Of a stretch of 64,000 bases of DNA, positions 1-9,890 are shown piece after piece (the first letter of the stretch is position 1; every line of letters starts with the position of its first letter). Both the position numbers and the translations under genes were made by a program. Below the pieces are notes generated by a model, which saw nothing but the letters and a program-made list of their open reading frames with translations, ran no database searches and had not been told where the DNA came from. The stretch covers positions 124,001 through 188,000 of the forward strand of contig NZ_SRRT01000003.1 of NCBI RefSeq assembly GCF_004784475.1, read 5' to 3'. The stretch comes from Streptomyces bauhiniae (GTDB lineage Bacteria; Actinomycetota; Actinomycetes; Streptomycetales; Streptomycetaceae).

Positions 1-143
1 CCGGGGAGGACCGCGATCAGGTCCAGGTCGCTGCGGCCCTCCTGGTAGTCGCCGCCGCCCAGTGAGCCGTGGGCCCAGACGGCGAGGGGGCGGAAGGGGG
101 CGAGGTCGTCCAGGAAGCGGGTGAGGAGCGCTTCGGTCGGCAT
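1..143 (-). CDS. Nucleotidyltransferase domain protein, C-terminus cut by window edge
   Basis: Reading from ATG at 143 gives 47 residues starting MPTEALLTRFLDDL and containing GSLGGGDYQEGRSDLDL. This is the GS...DxD signature of the DNA polymerase beta-like nucleotidyltransferase superfamily, the fold of aminoglycoside adenylyltransferases and MNT toxins. The two aspartates of SDLDL would bind metal. The substrate cannot be named from the N-terminus alone. The gene runs off the left edge, and its start lies about 40 bp beyond the stop of the amidohydrolase gene on the same strand. Confidence 0.7.
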   Translation of the reverse strand, partial: MPTEALLTRFLDDLAPFRPLAVWAHGSLGGGDYQEGRSDLDLIAVLP

Positions 144-182
144 GGGGTGAGTGTCGGGGACGGGGGGCCGCCCGTACAGAGG

Positions 183-1283
183 TCAGCGCAGGCCGTACAC
201 CCGGTGGGCGTTTTCCGAGGCCAGGAGGTGGGCCACGCGGCGGGCGTCCGTGGGGGTGCAGGCGTCTTCGGTGAGCCAGGTGCCGAGGACTCGGTTGAGG
301 GACTCGCGGAAGAGGTGGGCGCCCACCACGTGGAGTTCGGGGAGGGACTGGGCGCCGGTGGAGAAGAGGATCTTGCCGAAGGGGGCGAGTTCCAGGATGT
401 CGGCGAGGATCGCGGCCGCGCGGGCGCCGGTGCGGGCCAGGGCGGCGCCGGAGTCGGCGTAGACGTGCGGGTGGACGGCGGCCAGGCGGGCCGCGTACCG
501 GTGGTGGAAGAGGCCGGGCAGCAGGACCAGGTCGGTGCCCAGCCCTGCGGTGGCCCGTACGAAGGCGGTGAGCGGGGCGGGGTCGGTGCGCAGGCCCGGC
601 TCCTCGGGGCCGGCGTGCAACTGGAGCGGGCGGCCGGTGGCCACCGCGATCCACAGCAGGTGGGACAGCAGGACCGGGTCGGTCAGCTCCTCCCCCACGC
701 GCCGTGCGGCCAGCCAGCGGGCGGCGGCGCCGCGTACCGCGCCGGGTCCGGGCGGCTCGGGGGCGAGGGCGGGCCCTGCGCCGGCGAGCGAGGCCGTGGC
801 GGCGAAGGCGACGGCGTGCGTGGCGGCCCCGTGCACCGACTCGGCCAGATTGGCGAGGAACGCGGCGACCGTGCCCGAGGTGTCCGCGACCTGCTCGGCC
901 AGCGGCTCCAGCCGGACCACCTCGCGCGCCTCCGCGTCACCGGCGGCGGCCATCTCCTCGGGCCCGGTGAGATCGTCGGGCAGCCCGCTGGAGACCAGGT
1001 AGGTGGTGATCCCGGACCCGCGCAGCAGCCTGCGCCCGGCCTCCAGCACGCCCAGTTCGCGGCGCCGGGCCAGATAGCGGGCGGGCGGACAGTGCGGCTC
1101 CAGACCGAGCAGCGGCGGACACCAGCGCCGCACCGCGAACCCCGTCTGCGTGTCGAACAGCGTGGTCCCCGGCGCGGGCGGCCCGTCCCCCCGCCCAAGC
1201 CGCGCCTCGAACGTCCCGAGCCCCAGCTCGGTCCTGAGCACCCCATGGCAGTACTGATCCACGAGCGACGGTGTCTCGATCAT
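183..1283 (-). CDS. Amidohydrolase-2-like TIM-barrel protein
   Basis: A 366-residue protein starting MIETPSLVDQYCHG, with GGGAGG five bases before the ATG. The pattern (N-terminal DQYCHG, central LQLHAG, late FHHRYAARLAAVHPHVYAD, C-terminal SLPELHVVGAHLFRE) fits the amidohydrolase-2 family that includes the N-terminal domain of FluG-like proteins. These are metal-dependent hydrolases or decarboxylases. The C-terminal position that usually carries a metal-binding Asp reads FSTGAQS, so the active site may be altered. A -10-like TAGGAC lies at 1319-1324. Substrate unknown. Confidence 0.65.
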   Translation of the reverse strand: MIETPSLVDQYCHGVLRTELGLGTFEARLGRGDGPPAPGTTLFDTQTGFAVRRWCPPLLGLEPHCPPARYLARRRELGVLEAGRRLLRGSGITTYLVSSGLPDDLTGPEEMAAAGDAEAREVVRLEPLAEQVADTSGTVAAFLANLAESVHGAATHAVAFAATASLAGAGPALAPEPPGPGAVRGAAARWLAARRVGEELTDPVLLSHLLWIAVATGRPLQLHAGPEEPGLRTDPAPLTAFVRATAGLGTDLVLLPGLFHHRYAARLAAVHPHVYADSGAALARTGARAAAILADILELAPFGKILFSTGAQSLPELHVVGAHLFRESLNRVLGTWLTEDACTPTDARRVAHLLASENAHRVYGLR

Positions 1284-1438
1284 CCCGGCCTCCCGCAGAA
1301 CGGCGTGCTACCTCATCCGTCCTAACGGCACGACCTGGGCTCAGGTGGCGCGAGCCGACCCAAAGGGGCGCGGGGAACTGCGCGACCAGCCACGACGGCG
1401 GGTCAGCCTGCAACGAACCGACACCCCGCAGCCGGGAC

Positions 1439-1753
1439 TCAGAGCTGAATCCCGGCCATCCGCTTCCACTCGTACGCGCTGGTGCGGATCTTCGCCGCGA
1501 ACTCGCCGTCGAAGTCGTCCTGGAGCGCGGCCCCGGCCTTCTCCACCGCCCGGCGCCCGATCTCCACGCTGGGGGCCACGAGGTTGCCCCACTCGCCGTC
1601 CTCGCCCACGAGGGCGATACGGGCCCCGCGCTCGCCGAGGTAGGCGACGTTCCCCTCGGCGCCCCCGTGCGCCTTGGCGAACGTACCGATCTGGTGGGCG
1701 AGCCGCTTCACCTGGCGCTCGCTCTTCGCGTCAACCTGCTCCGTGTCAGCCAT
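1439..1753 (-). CDS. Conserved hypothetical protein, 104 aa
   Basis: A small charged soluble protein starting MADTEQVDAKSERQ, with no membrane segment or motif I recognise. The reading frame is well behaved and the start is supported by a leaderless arrangement: TAGCAT seven bases before the ATG. It sits between ctaB and the amidohydrolase on the same strand, 46 bp downstream of the ctaB stop. No function can be assigned from sequence. Confidence 0.6.
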   Translation of the reverse strand: MADTEQVDAKSERQVKRLAHQIGTFAKAHGGAEGNVAYLGERGARIALVGEDGEWGNLVAPSVEIGRRAVEKAGAALQDDFDGEFAAKIRTSAYEWKRMAGIQL

Positions 1754-1760
1754 GACAGGG

Positions 1761-1766
1761 ATGCTA
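1761..1766 (-). promoter_or_regulatory. Candidate -10 element for a leaderless transcript
   Basis: TAGCAT on the minus strand lies seven bases before the ATG at 1753, so transcription would begin at or next to the start codon. No ribosome binding site is visible. No clear -35 is seen. Confidence 0.4.
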
Positions 1767-1802
1767 CCGACGAGTAGGCAAAAGGGCGACGTGAGAGGCG
1801 CC

Positions 1803-2783
1803 TCAGCGCAGGAAGGGGTCCACCGCGACGGCGACGAACAGGATGGAGACGTAGGTGATCGACCAGTGGAACAGCCGCATCTCCTTGAGCTTGCCCCCCG
1901 TCACCTCGGCCTTGGCCCGGTTCTGCAGGCCGTGCGCCTCCCAGAGCCAGAAGCCGCCGGCCGCGAGGGCGACCACGGTGTAGAACCAGCCGGTGTAGCC
2001 GAGCGGGGTCAGCAGCAGGGAGACGGCGACCATCACCCAGCTATAGATCACGATCTGCCGGGCGACCACCTTGTTGGAGGCGATGACGGGCAGCATCGGC
2101 ACGCCCACGCGGGCGTAGTCCTCCTTGACCTTCATGGACAGCGGCCAGTAGTGCGGCGGCGTCCAGAAGAACATGACGAGGAAGAGGATGACCGGCGCCC
2201 AGGACATCGAGTTGGTGACCGAGGACCAGCCGATCAGCACCGGCAGGCAGCCCGCGATGCCGCCCCAGACGATGTTCTGCGAGGTACGCCGCTTGAGGAT
2301 CATCGTGTAGACGACGACGTAGAAGAGGAGCGCACCGAGTGACAGCCACGCGGACAGCCAGTTGACGGTCAGCCCGAACAGCAGCGTCGAGACGACGGCG
2401 AGGGAGATGCCGAAGGCGAGGCACTCGCGCGGGCTGACCAGTCCGGTCACCAGCGGCCGCTGCGAGGTGCGGTCCATCAGGGCGTCGATGTCCCGGTCGA
2501 TGTACATGTTGAGCGCGTTGGCGCCGCCCGCGGAGAGGTAACCCCCGACGCAGGTGAGCAGGACGAGGCCCAGGTCGGGCACCCCCTGCTGGGCCAGGAA
2601 CATCACCGGGACCGTGGTGATGAGCAGCAGCTCGATGATCCGCGGCTTGGTCAGCGCCACGAAGCCCTTGACACGGGCTCCGAACGACCGGTCAACCGGG
2701 CTCCGGCTCGTACCGGGACCGGCCTCCCCCAGAGCCTCGAGGGCCTGGGAAGTGCCGCCAGGACGGGATTCGACGGCCGTCAC
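1803..2783 (-). CDS. ctaB: Protoheme IX farnesyltransferase (heme O synthase)
   Basis: Transfers a farnesyl group to heme b to make heme O, a step toward the heme a of cytochrome oxidase, in the membrane. The protein shows the UbiA prenyltransferase signature: [16 protein letters not shown], then [15 protein letters not shown] with its Asp-rich metal-diphosphate site, and a second loop [17 protein letters not shown]. Several hydrophobic helices follow. I chose GTG at 2783 (326 aa) because AGGGG lies five bases upstream and actinobacterial homologues are about this long; ATG at 2804 with GGGAAGG upstream is an alternative. Divergent from tkt. Confidence 0.92.
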   Translation of the reverse strand: MTAVESRPGGTSQALEALGEAGPGTSRSPVDRSFGARVKGFVALTKPRIIELLLITTVPVMFLAQQGVPDLGLVLLTCVGGYLSAGGANALNMYIDRDIDALMDRTSQRPLVTGLVSPRECLAFGISLAVVSTLLFGLTVNWLSAWLSLGALLFYVVVYTMILKRRTSQNIVWGGIAGCLPVLIGWSSVTNSMSWAPVILFLVMFFWTPPHYWPLSMKVKEDYARVGVPMLPVIASNKVVARQIVIYSWVMVAVSLLLTPLGYTGWFYTVVALAAGGFWLWEAHGLQNRAKAEVTGGKLKEMRLFHWSITYVSILFVAVAVDPFLR

Positions 2784-3177
2784 GCACACCCCTGACAGAG
2801 ACATCAAGCGAGCCTTCCCGTGTGAAAGCGGGGTAAAGGCTCGCGCGTACCACGCCACTTTAGACGTTGCCCATATCCGGTTTTTCGCCGGGGTCGGCTC
2901 GTGTTGGCGAGCCCTTCGGCACGCCGCCCGTCCGAGGTCTCCACCGGCTCGGTTGAGCACTCGGACGAGCGGCTCCGTATTCATGTGCCAAGCGGCTTCC
3001 GGCCCGGTCGGGAGGCGGATAACGACGAGTCCCGGCAGTCTGGAATGACTCGAAAAAACGCACGTCCCCTCGGGGGTAGGCTCGACAACGGCCGGTGGAC
3101 ACCAGTGCACCGGCGGCCGGCGGGCGCCACGCGCCGCGAACCGGCGAACGACATGTGGAGAGGAGCCCTGACCCAGG
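2784..3177. promoter_or_regulatory. Divergent ctaB-tkt intergenic region
   Basis: About 390 bp without a gene, holding the promoters of both ctaB and the pentose-phosphate operon. For tkt the best -10 candidate is TAGGCT at 3077-3082, without a good -35, which would give a leader of about 90 nt. AGGAG at 3161-3165 is the tkt ribosome binding site, 12 bases before the GTG. No convincing -10/-35 pair was found for ctaB. Confidence 0.4.
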
Positions 3178-5265
3178 GTGAGCACCAAGCCGACCACCAC
3201 AGACCTTGAGTGGACCGAGCTGGACCAGCGGGCCGTGGACACCGCCCGGGTCCTGGCCGCCGACGCCGTACAGAAGGTCGGCAACGGCCATCCCGGCACG
3301 GCGATGAGCCTGGCCCCGGCCGCCTACACCCTCTTCCAGAAGGTGATGCGGCACGACCCCGCCGACCCGCAGTGGGTGGGCCGCGACCGCTTCGTGCTGT
3401 CCGCCGGTCACTCGTCCCTGACCCTCTACACGCAGCTCTACCTGGCCGGCTTCGGCCTGGAGCTGGACGACCTGAAGTCCTTCCGCACCTGGGGCTCGAA
3501 GACTCCGGGCCACCCGGAGTACGGGCACACCAAGGGCGTCGAGACCACCACCGGCCCGCTGGGCCAGGGTGTGGCCAACGCGGTGGGCATGGCGATGGCA
3601 TCCCGCTTCGAGCGGGGCCTGTTCGACCCCGACGCGCCCGAGGGCACGTCCCCGTTCGACCACTACATCTACTGCATCGCCGGTGACGGCTGCCTCCAGG
3701 AGGGCATCTCCGCCGAGGCGTCCTCCCTCGCGGGCCACCAGCAGCTCGGCAACCTGGTCCTGCTGTGGGACGACAACCACATCTCGATCGAGGGCGACAC
3801 CGAGACCGCCGTGTCCGAGGACACGATGAAGCGGTACGAGGCGTACGGCTGGCACGTCCAGCGCGTCGAGCCCAAGGCCGACGGCGATCTCGACCCGGCG
3901 GCGATCTACGCGGCGATCGAGAAGGCCAAGGCGGTCACCGACCGGCCGTCCTTCATCGCCATGCGCTCGATCATCGCCTGGCCCGCCCCGAACGCCCAGG
4001 ACACCGAGGCCGCGCACGGCTCGGCCCTCGGTGACGACGAGGTCGCGGCCACCAAGCGCGTCCTCGGCTTCGACGAGACGCAGAGCTTCGCCGTCGCCGA
4101 CGAGGTCCTCGACCACACCCGCGGCGCCCTGGAGCGCGGCCGTCAGGCCAAGGCGGAGTGGGAGAAGGGCTTCCAGGACTGGCGCGAGAACAACGCGGAC
4201 CGCGCGGCCGAGTTCGACCGCATCAGCGAGGGCGCCCTGCCGACCGGCTGGGAGCTGAAGATCCCGGTCTTCGAGACCGGCAAGAGCGTGGCCACCCGTG
4301 CCGCCTCCGGCAAGATCCTCCAGGCGCTCGGCCCGGTCATCCCCGAGCTGTGGGGCGGCTCCGCCGACCTCGCCGGGTCGAACAACACGACCATCGACAA
4401 GGACAGCTCCTTCCTCCCGGCGGGCAACCCGCTGCCGGAGGCGGACCCGTACGGCCGCACGATCCACTTCGGCATCCGCGAGTTCGCCATGGCCGCCGAG
4501 ATGAACGGCATCACCCTGGCCGGGAACACCAAGGTCTACGGCGGCACGTTCCTCGTGTTCTCCGACTACATGCGCAACGCCGTCCGCCTGTCGGCGCTGA
4601 TGCACCTGCCGGTGACGTACGTGTGGACGCACGACTCGATCGGTCTCGGCGAGGACGGCCCGACCCACCAGCCGGTGGAGCACCTGGCCGCGCTGCGCGC
4701 GATCCCCGGTCTGAACGTGGTCCGCCCGGCGGACGCCAACGAGACCGCCACCGCCTGGCGCGAGGTCCTCAAGCGCTGGACCAAGGAGTTCGGCAAGGGC
4801 GCCCCGACCGGCCTGGTGCTGACCCGCCAGGGCGTGCCGACGTACGAGCCCAACGACGACGCCGCGCGGGGCGGCTACGTCCTGTTCGAGGCCGAGGGCG
4901 GCGAGCCGCAGGTGATCCTGATCGCCACCGGTTCCGAGGTGCACGTGGCCGTGGAGGCGCGCGAGCAGCTCCAGGCCGAGGGTGTGCCGACCCGTGTGGT
5001 CTCGATGCCGTCGGTCGAGTGGTTCGAGGAGCAGGACCAGGGGTACCGGGATTCCGTGCTGCCGCCGTCGGTCAAGGCCCGCGTCGCCGTGGAGGCGGGC
5101 ATCGGTCTGACCTGGCACAAGTACGTGGGTGACGCCGGCCGCATCGTTTCCCTGGAGCACTTCGGCGCGTCCGCGGACGGCAAGGTCCTGTTCCGCGAGT
5201 ACGGCTTCACTCCGGAGAACGTGGCCGACAAGGCGCGGGAATCCCTCGCCGCTACGCAGCGCTGA
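3178..5265 (+). CDS. tkt: Transketolase
   Basis: Thiamine-diphosphate enzyme of the non-oxidative pentose phosphate pathway, moving two-carbon ketol units between sugar phosphates. The 695-residue length is typical. Visible features are [15 protein letters not shown] near the N-terminus, the ThDP/Mg motif [13 protein letters not shown]...DDN around residues 163-195, the pyrimidine-domain [14 protein letters not shown], and [17 protein letters not shown]. The start is GTG, giving [12 protein letters not shown]. It is the first gene of an operon with tal, zwf, opcA and pgl; tal follows after 34 bp. Confidence 0.96.
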   Translation: MSTKPTTTDLEWTELDQRAVDTARVLAADAVQKVGNGHPGTAMSLAPAAYTLFQKVMRHDPADPQWVGRDRFVLSAGHSSLTLYTQLYLAGFGLELDDLKSFRTWGSKTPGHPEYGHTKGVETTTGPLGQGVANAVGMAMASRFERGLFDPDAPEGTSPFDHYIYCIAGDGCLQEGISAEASSLAGHQQLGNLVLLWDDNHISIEGDTETAVSEDTMKRYEAYGWHVQRVEPKADGDLDPAAIYAAIEKAKAVTDRPSFIAMRSIIAWPAPNAQDTEAAHGSALGDDEVAATKRVLGFDETQSFAVADEVLDHTRGALERGRQAKAEWEKGFQDWRENNADRAAEFDRISEGALPTGWELKIPVFETGKSVATRAASGKILQALGPVIPELWGGSADLAGSNNTTIDKDSSFLPAGNPLPEADPYGRTIHFGIREFAMAAEMNGITLAGNTKVYGGTFLVFSDYMRNAVRLSALMHLPVTYVWTHDSIGLGEDGPTHQPVEHLAALRAIPGLNVVRPADANETATAWREVLKRWTKEFGKGAPTGLVLTRQGVPTYEPNDDAARGGYVLFEAEGGEPQVILIATGSEVHVAVEAREQLQAEGVPTRVVSMPSVEWFEEQDQGYRDSVLPPSVKARVAVEAGIGLTWHKYVGDAGRIVSLEHFGASADGKVLFREYGFTPENVADKARESLAATQR

Positions 5266-5299
5266 CGCCCGTAAACGACACGTAGGAGATGCAATTTCC

Positions 5300-6418
5300 A
5301 TGACAGACGCACTGAAGCGCCTCTCCGAGGAAGGCGTGGCGATCTGGCTGGACGACCTGTCGCGCAAGCGGATCACGTCCGGCAACCTCGCCGAGCTGAT
5401 CGACCAGCAGCACGTCGTCGGCGTCACCACCAACCCCACGATCTTCCAGAAGGCGATCTCGCAGGGCGACGGCTACGACCAGCAGCTCACCGACCTCGCG
5501 GCTCGTGAGGTCACGGTCGAAGAGGCCATCCGCATGATCACGACGGCGGACGTCCGGGACGCCGCCGACATCCTGCGCCCGGTCTTCGACGCCACCGGCG
5601 GCAAGGACGGCCGGGTCTCCATCGAGGTCGACCCGCGCCTGGCGCACAACACGCGCGCCACGCTGGCCGAGGCCCGCCAGCTCGCCTGGCTGGTGGACCG
5701 CCCGAACACGCTGATCAAGATCCCGGCGACCGAGGCGGGTCTGCCGGCCATCGCGGAGACTATCGGCAACGGCATCAGCGTCAACGTCACGCTGATCTTC
5801 TCCCTCGACCGGTACCGCAAGGTCATGGACGCGTACCTGACCGGCCTGGAGAAGGCCAAGGAGCGCGGCCTGGACCTGTCGAAGATCCACTCGGTGGCGT
5901 CCTTCTTCGTGTCCCGCGTGGACTCCGAGGTCGACAAGCGGCTGAACGCGATCGGCACCGACGAGGCCAAGGCGCTGCGCGGCAAGGCCGCCATCGCCAA
6001 CGCGCGCCTGGCCTACCAGGCGTACGAGGAGGTGTTCTCCTCCGACCGCTGGAAGGCGCTGGAGAAGGCGGGCGCCAACAAGCAGCGTCCGCTGTGGGCG
6101 TCGACCGGCGTGAAGGACCCGGAGTACCCCGACACGATGTACGTCACCGAGCTGGTCGCGCCGAACACGGTCAACACCATGCCGGAGGCCACCCTGGAGG
6201 CCGTCGAGGACCACGGTGAGATCACCGGCGACACGGTGACCGGCACCTACGAGCAGGCCCGCGCCGACCTCGACGCGATCGAGGCCCTCGGGATCTCCTA
6301 CGACGACGTCGTCCAGGTGCTCGAGGACGAGGGCGTGGACAAGTTCGAGGGGTCCTGGAACGACCTGCTCAAGTCGACCGAGGCGGAGCTGAAGCGCCTC
6401 GCCCCCTCGGAGGGCTGA
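5300..6418 (+). CDS. tal: Transaldolase
   Basis: Transfers a dihydroxyacetone unit between sedoheptulose-7-phosphate and glyceraldehyde-3-phosphate through a Schiff base. The 372-residue length is that of the long actinobacterial class. [14 protein letters not shown] and [14 protein letters not shown] carry the family motifs; the lysine of IKIP (residue 140) is the expected Schiff-base residue. The ATG at 5300 is preceded by TAGGAG. The stop TGA leads straight into zwf: one base separates the two genes, so they should be translationally coupled. Confidence 0.96.
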   Translation: MTDALKRLSEEGVAIWLDDLSRKRITSGNLAELIDQQHVVGVTTNPTIFQKAISQGDGYDQQLTDLAAREVTVEEAIRMITTADVRDAADILRPVFDATGGKDGRVSIEVDPRLAHNTRATLAEARQLAWLVDRPNTLIKIPATEAGLPAIAETIGNGISVNVTLIFSLDRYRKVMDAYLTGLEKAKERGLDLSKIHSVASFFVSRVDSEVDKRLNAIGTDEAKALRGKAAIANARLAYQAYEEVFSSDRWKALEKAGANKQRPLWASTGVKDPEYPDTMYVTELVAPNTVNTMPEATLEAVEDHGEITGDTVTGTYEQARADLDAIEALGISYDDVVQVLEDEGVDKFEGSWNDLLKSTEAELKRLAPSEG

Positions 6419-6419
6419 T

Positions 6420-7958
6420 TTGTCACCCCTCAACGGTTCCGGAGCGAACCCGCTTCGTGATCCCGCGGACCGACGGCTCCCGCGCATCGCGGGGCCGTCG
6501 GGCCTGGTGATCTTCGGTGTCACCGGCGACCTGTCGCGCAAGAAGCTGATGCCGGCCGTCTACGACCTGGCCAACCGCGGTCTGCTGCCGCCGGGCTTCT
6601 CCCTGGTGGGCTTCGCCCGCCGCGACTGGGAGCACGAGGACTTCGCCCAGGTCGTACACGACGCGGTCAAGGAACACGCCCGTACGCCGTTCCGCGAGGA
6701 GGTCTGGCAGCAGCTCATCCAGGGGATGCGCTTCGTCCAGGGCACCTTCGACGACGACGAGGCGTTCGAGCGGCTGCGCTCGACCATCGACGAGCTGGAC
6801 AAGCAGCAGGGCACCGGGGGCAACTTCGCCTTCTACCTGTCGGTGCCGCCGAGTGCCTTCCCGGTCGTCATCCAGCAGCTCAAGAAGCACGATCTGACCG
6901 ACCAGTCCAAGGGCTCCTGGCGGCGCGCGGTCATCGAGAAGCCGTTCGGCCACGACCTGAAGTCCGCCGAGGACCTCAACAAGGTCGTACACGAGGTGTT
7001 CGAGCCGGACCAGGTGTTCCGGATCGACCACTACCTCGGCAAGGAGACCGTCCAGAACATCCTGGCGCTGCGGTTCGCCAACACGATGTTCGAGCCGATC
7101 TGGAACCGGTCCTTCGTGGACCATGTGCAGATCACGATGGCCGAGGACATCGGCGTCGGCGGCCGCGCCGGGTACTACGACGGCATCGGCGCCGCCCGTG
7201 ACGTGATCCAGAACCACCTGCTCCAACTGCTGGCGCTGACCGCCATGGAGGAGCCCTCCTCCTTCGGCGCGGACGCGCTGGCCAGGGAGAAGACCAAGGT
7301 GCTCGGTGCCGTACGGCTGCCGAAGGACCTGGGCGCCGACACCGTGCGCGGGCAGTACGCGGCCGGCTGGCAGGGCGGCGAGAAGGTCATCGGCTATCTG
7401 CAAGAGGACGGCATCGACCCCCAGTCGAAGACCGACACCTACGCGGCGCTGAAGCTGGAGATCGACAACCGCCGCTGGGCGGGCGTCCCCTTCTATCTGC
7501 GCACCGGCAAGCGGCTGGGCCGCCGGGTCACCGAGATCGCGGTGGTCTTCCAGCGGGCGCCGCACTCCCCGTTCGACCACACGGCGACCGAGGAGCTGGG
7601 CCAGAACGCGATCGTCATCCGGGTCCAGCCCGACGAGGGCATCACGGTCCGCTTCGGCTCCAAGGTGCCGGGCACCTCGATGGAGATCCGGGACGTGTCG
7701 ATGGACTTCGCCTACGGCGAGTCCTTCACCGAGTCCAGCCCCGAGGCGTACGAGCGGCTGATCCTGGACGTGCTGCTGGGCGACGCCAACCTCTTCCCGC
7801 GTACGGAGGAGGTCGAGCTGTCCTGGAAGATCCTCGACCCGGTCGAGGAGTACTGGGACGAGCACGGGCGGCCCGCGCAGTACAAGTCGGGCACCTGGGG
7901 CCCGTCCGAGGCCGACGAGATGCTCGCACGAGACGGACGGAGCTGGCGCCGGCCATGA
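6420..7958 (+). CDS. zwf: Glucose-6-phosphate 1-dehydrogenase
   Basis: Oxidises glucose-6-phosphate to 6-phosphogluconolactone and makes NADPH. FGVTGDLSRKKLMPA near residue 33 is the nucleotide-binding loop, RIDHYLGKETVQN near residue 201 is the substrate and catalytic signature, and EKPFGHDL precedes it. The start is a TTG at 6420; GGAGGG of the ribosome binding site lies inside the end of tal, which supports this rare start. It overlaps opcA by four bases. Confidence 0.95.
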   Translation: MSPLNGSGANPLRDPADRRLPRIAGPSGLVIFGVTGDLSRKKLMPAVYDLANRGLLPPGFSLVGFARRDWEHEDFAQVVHDAVKEHARTPFREEVWQQLIQGMRFVQGTFDDDEAFERLRSTIDELDKQQGTGGNFAFYLSVPPSAFPVVIQQLKKHDLTDQSKGSWRRAVIEKPFGHDLKSAEDLNKVVHEVFEPDQVFRIDHYLGKETVQNILALRFANTMFEPIWNRSFVDHVQITMAEDIGVGGRAGYYDGIGAARDVIQNHLLQLLALTAMEEPSSFGADALAREKTKVLGAVRLPKDLGADTVRGQYAAGWQGGEKVIGYLQEDGIDPQSKTDTYAALKLEIDNRRWAGVPFYLRTGKRLGRRVTEIAVVFQRAPHSPFDHTATEELGQNAIVIRVQPDEGITVRFGSKVPGTSMEIRDVSMDFAYGESFTESSPEAYERLILDVLLGDANLFPRTEEVELSWKILDPVEEYWDEHGRPAQYKSGTWGPSEADEMLARDGRSWRRP

Positions 7959-9052
7959 AGATAGACCTGACCGACACCACCGCCGGTGAGATCAACAAGG
8001 CGCTGATCGAGGGCCGCCGCGCCATCGGCACGCCCGCCGTCGGCATGGTGCTGACCCTGGTCATCGTCACCGACGAGGAGAACGCCTACGACGCGCTGCG
8101 GGCGGCGAGCGACGCCTCGCGGGAACACCCCTCGCGCACGCTGGTCGTCATCCGCCGCGTCTCGCGCACCCCGCGCGACCGCACCACCTCCCGCCTCGAC
8201 GCCGAGGTGCGGGTGGGCGCGGAGGCCGGCACCGGCGAGACGGTCATCCTGCGGCTGTACGGCGAGGTGTCCGACCACGCCGACTCGGTGGTGCTGCCGC
8301 TGCTGCTCCCGGACGCCCCGGTGGTGGTCTGGTGGCCGGTGAACGCTCCGGCGGCCCCGGCCGAGGACCCGCTGGGCGCGCTGGCGCAGCGCCGGGTCAC
8401 CGACACCTACGCGGCCGAGCAGCCGGTGCGTGAGCTGGCGGCGCGTGCGGAGACGTACACGCCGGGCGACACCGACCTCGCCTGGACGCGGATCACGCCG
8501 TGGCGTTCGATGCTGGCGGCGGCGCTGGACCAGGTGGACTGCGAGGTGCGGTCCGTCGAGGTCGAGGGCGAGGAGTTCAACCCGAGCTGCGAACTGCTGG
8601 CCATGTGGCTGGCGGACCGGCTGGGTGTGCCGGTGCGGCGGTCGCTGTCCTCCGGGCCGGGTCTGACGGCGGTCCGGATGGAGACGACCTGCGGGCCGGT
8701 CGTGCTGGACCGGGCGGACGGTGCGCTGGCGAACCTGTCCATCAAGGGCCAGCCGGGCCGCGCGGTGGCGCTCCAGCGCCGGGACACCGCCGAGCTGATC
8801 GCGGAGGAGCTGCGCCGGCTCGACCCGGACGACACCTACGCGGCGGCCCTGCGCTACGGCGTGGAGCGGCTGTCGATGGGCGCGGACGCGGTGGCGACGC
8901 TGGGCGGCGCTCCGGAGCAGGCCGCAGAGAAGGCCGCGCAGGACGAGGCTGTCACCGAGGTGGCGGTGGCCGAGTCCGAGGCGGGTACCGAGGAGGGCGA
9001 GGCCGAGCGGCCGACCCCGAACTCCCTCGCGAGGAAGGCGGCGTCGAAGTGA
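7955..9052 (+). CDS. opcA: Glucose-6-phosphate dehydrogenase assembly protein OpcA
   Basis: OpcA proteins are needed for assembly or redox control of Zwf in cyanobacteria and actinobacteria. The 365-residue protein starts MKIDLTDTTAGEINKAL and contains ENAYDALRAASDASREHPSRTLVVI and PDAPVVVWWPVNAP, which are typical of the family. The C-terminal 40 residues are rich in Glu and Ala and look disordered. The start overlaps the zwf stop (ATGA), and the stop overlaps the pgl start (GTGA), so zwf, opcA and pgl form one translational unit. Confidence 0.93.
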   Translation: MKIDLTDTTAGEINKALIEGRRAIGTPAVGMVLTLVIVTDEENAYDALRAASDASREHPSRTLVVIRRVSRTPRDRTTSRLDAEVRVGAEAGTGETVILRLYGEVSDHADSVVLPLLLPDAPVVVWWPVNAPAAPAEDPLGALAQRRVTDTYAAEQPVRELAARAETYTPGDTDLAWTRITPWRSMLAAALDQVDCEVRSVEVEGEEFNPSCELLAMWLADRLGVPVRRSLSSGPGLTAVRMETTCGPVVLDRADGALANLSIKGQPGRAVALQRRDTAELIAEELRRLDPDDTYAAALRYGVERLSMGADAVATLGGAPEQAAEKAAQDEAVTEVAVAESEAGTEEGEAERPTPNSLARKAASK

Positions 9053-9831
9053 GCACTCCGCAACTGGTCGTGCACCGCGACAAGGAACTGATGGCCGAGG
9101 CCGCCGCCGCGCGGCTGATCACCAAGATCGTGGACGCCCAGGCGTCGCGCGGTCACGCCTCGGTGGTCCTCACCGGTGGCCGCAACGGCAACGGTCTGCT
9201 GGCCGCGCTGGCCAAGGCGCCCGCGCGGGACGCGATCGACTGGGGCCGCCTGGACCTGTGGTGGGGCGACGAGCGCTACCTCCCCGAGGGCGACCCGGAC
9301 CGCAACTACACGCAGGCCCGCGAGGCCCTGCTGGACTCCGTACCGCTGGACCCGGCGCGGGTGCACCCGATGCCCGCCTCCGACGGGCCCTACGGCGCGG
9401 ACGTGGACGCGGCGGCCGGTGCGTACGCGGCGGAGCTGGCCAAGGCGGCCGGTCCCGAGGACCACGCCGAGGTGCCGGAGTTCGACGTGCTGCTGCTGGG
9501 CGTCGGCCCGGACACGCATGTGGCGTCGCTCTTCCCGGAGCTGCCCGCGGTGCGGGAGACCGAGCGCACCGTGGTGGGTGTGCACGGCGCGCCCAAGCCG
9601 CCGCCGACCCGGACCTCCCTGACGCTGCCCGCGATCCGCGCGGCGCGTGAGGTGTGGCTGCTGGCGGCGGGCGAGGACAAGGCCGAGGCGGTGGCGATCG
9701 CGCTGTCCGGCGCGGGCGAGGTGCAGGCCCCGGCGGCCGGTGCCCAGGGCCGGGCGCGGACGCTGTGGCTGCTGGACTCGGCGGCCGCGGCGGATCTGCC
9801 GCGGTCGATGTATCCGCCGGCTTCACCGTGA
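9049..9831 (+). CDS. pgl: 6-phosphogluconolactonase
   Basis: Hydrolyses 6-phosphogluconolactone made by Zwf. The 260-residue protein has VLTGGRNGNGLLAAL, the domain core WWGDERYLPEGDPDRNY, and LLGVGPDTHVASLFP, all of the SugarP_isomerase/Pgl family. The start is the GTG overlapping the opcA stop by four bases. It is the last gene of the operon; a strong hairpin follows at 9845-9884, beyond which the helicase gene converges. Confidence 0.94.
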   Translation: MSTPQLVVHRDKELMAEAAAARLITKIVDAQASRGHASVVLTGGRNGNGLLAALAKAPARDAIDWGRLDLWWGDERYLPEGDPDRNYTQAREALLDSVPLDPARVHPMPASDGPYGADVDAAAGAYAAELAKAAGPEDHAEVPEFDVLLLGVGPDTHVASLFPELPAVRETERTVVGVHGAPKPPPTRTSLTLPAIRAAREVWLLAAGEDKAEAVAIALSGAGEVQAPAAGAQGRARTLWLLDSAAAADLPRSMYPPASP

Positions 9832-9844
9832 GCTGAGCGCGAGT

Positions 9845-9884
9845 AAGGGGCGGCGGAGACTCTTGGGAGTGTCCGCCGCCCTTT
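9845..9884. terminator. Bidirectional terminator between pgl and the helicase gene
   Basis: A GGGCGGCGGA/TCCGCCGCCC stem with an inner ACT/AGT extension and outer A-T pairs, loop of six bases, followed by TTTC on the + strand. It lies in the 59-bp gap between two convergent genes. Confidence 0.75.
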
Positions 9885-9890
9885 CGTGTG

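Noticed and set aside
3042..3066. SigR-like promoter GGAAT-17-GTC upstream of tkt
   Set aside because: The -10 differs from GTT and the -35 lacks the leading G; too weak to claim oxidative-stress control.
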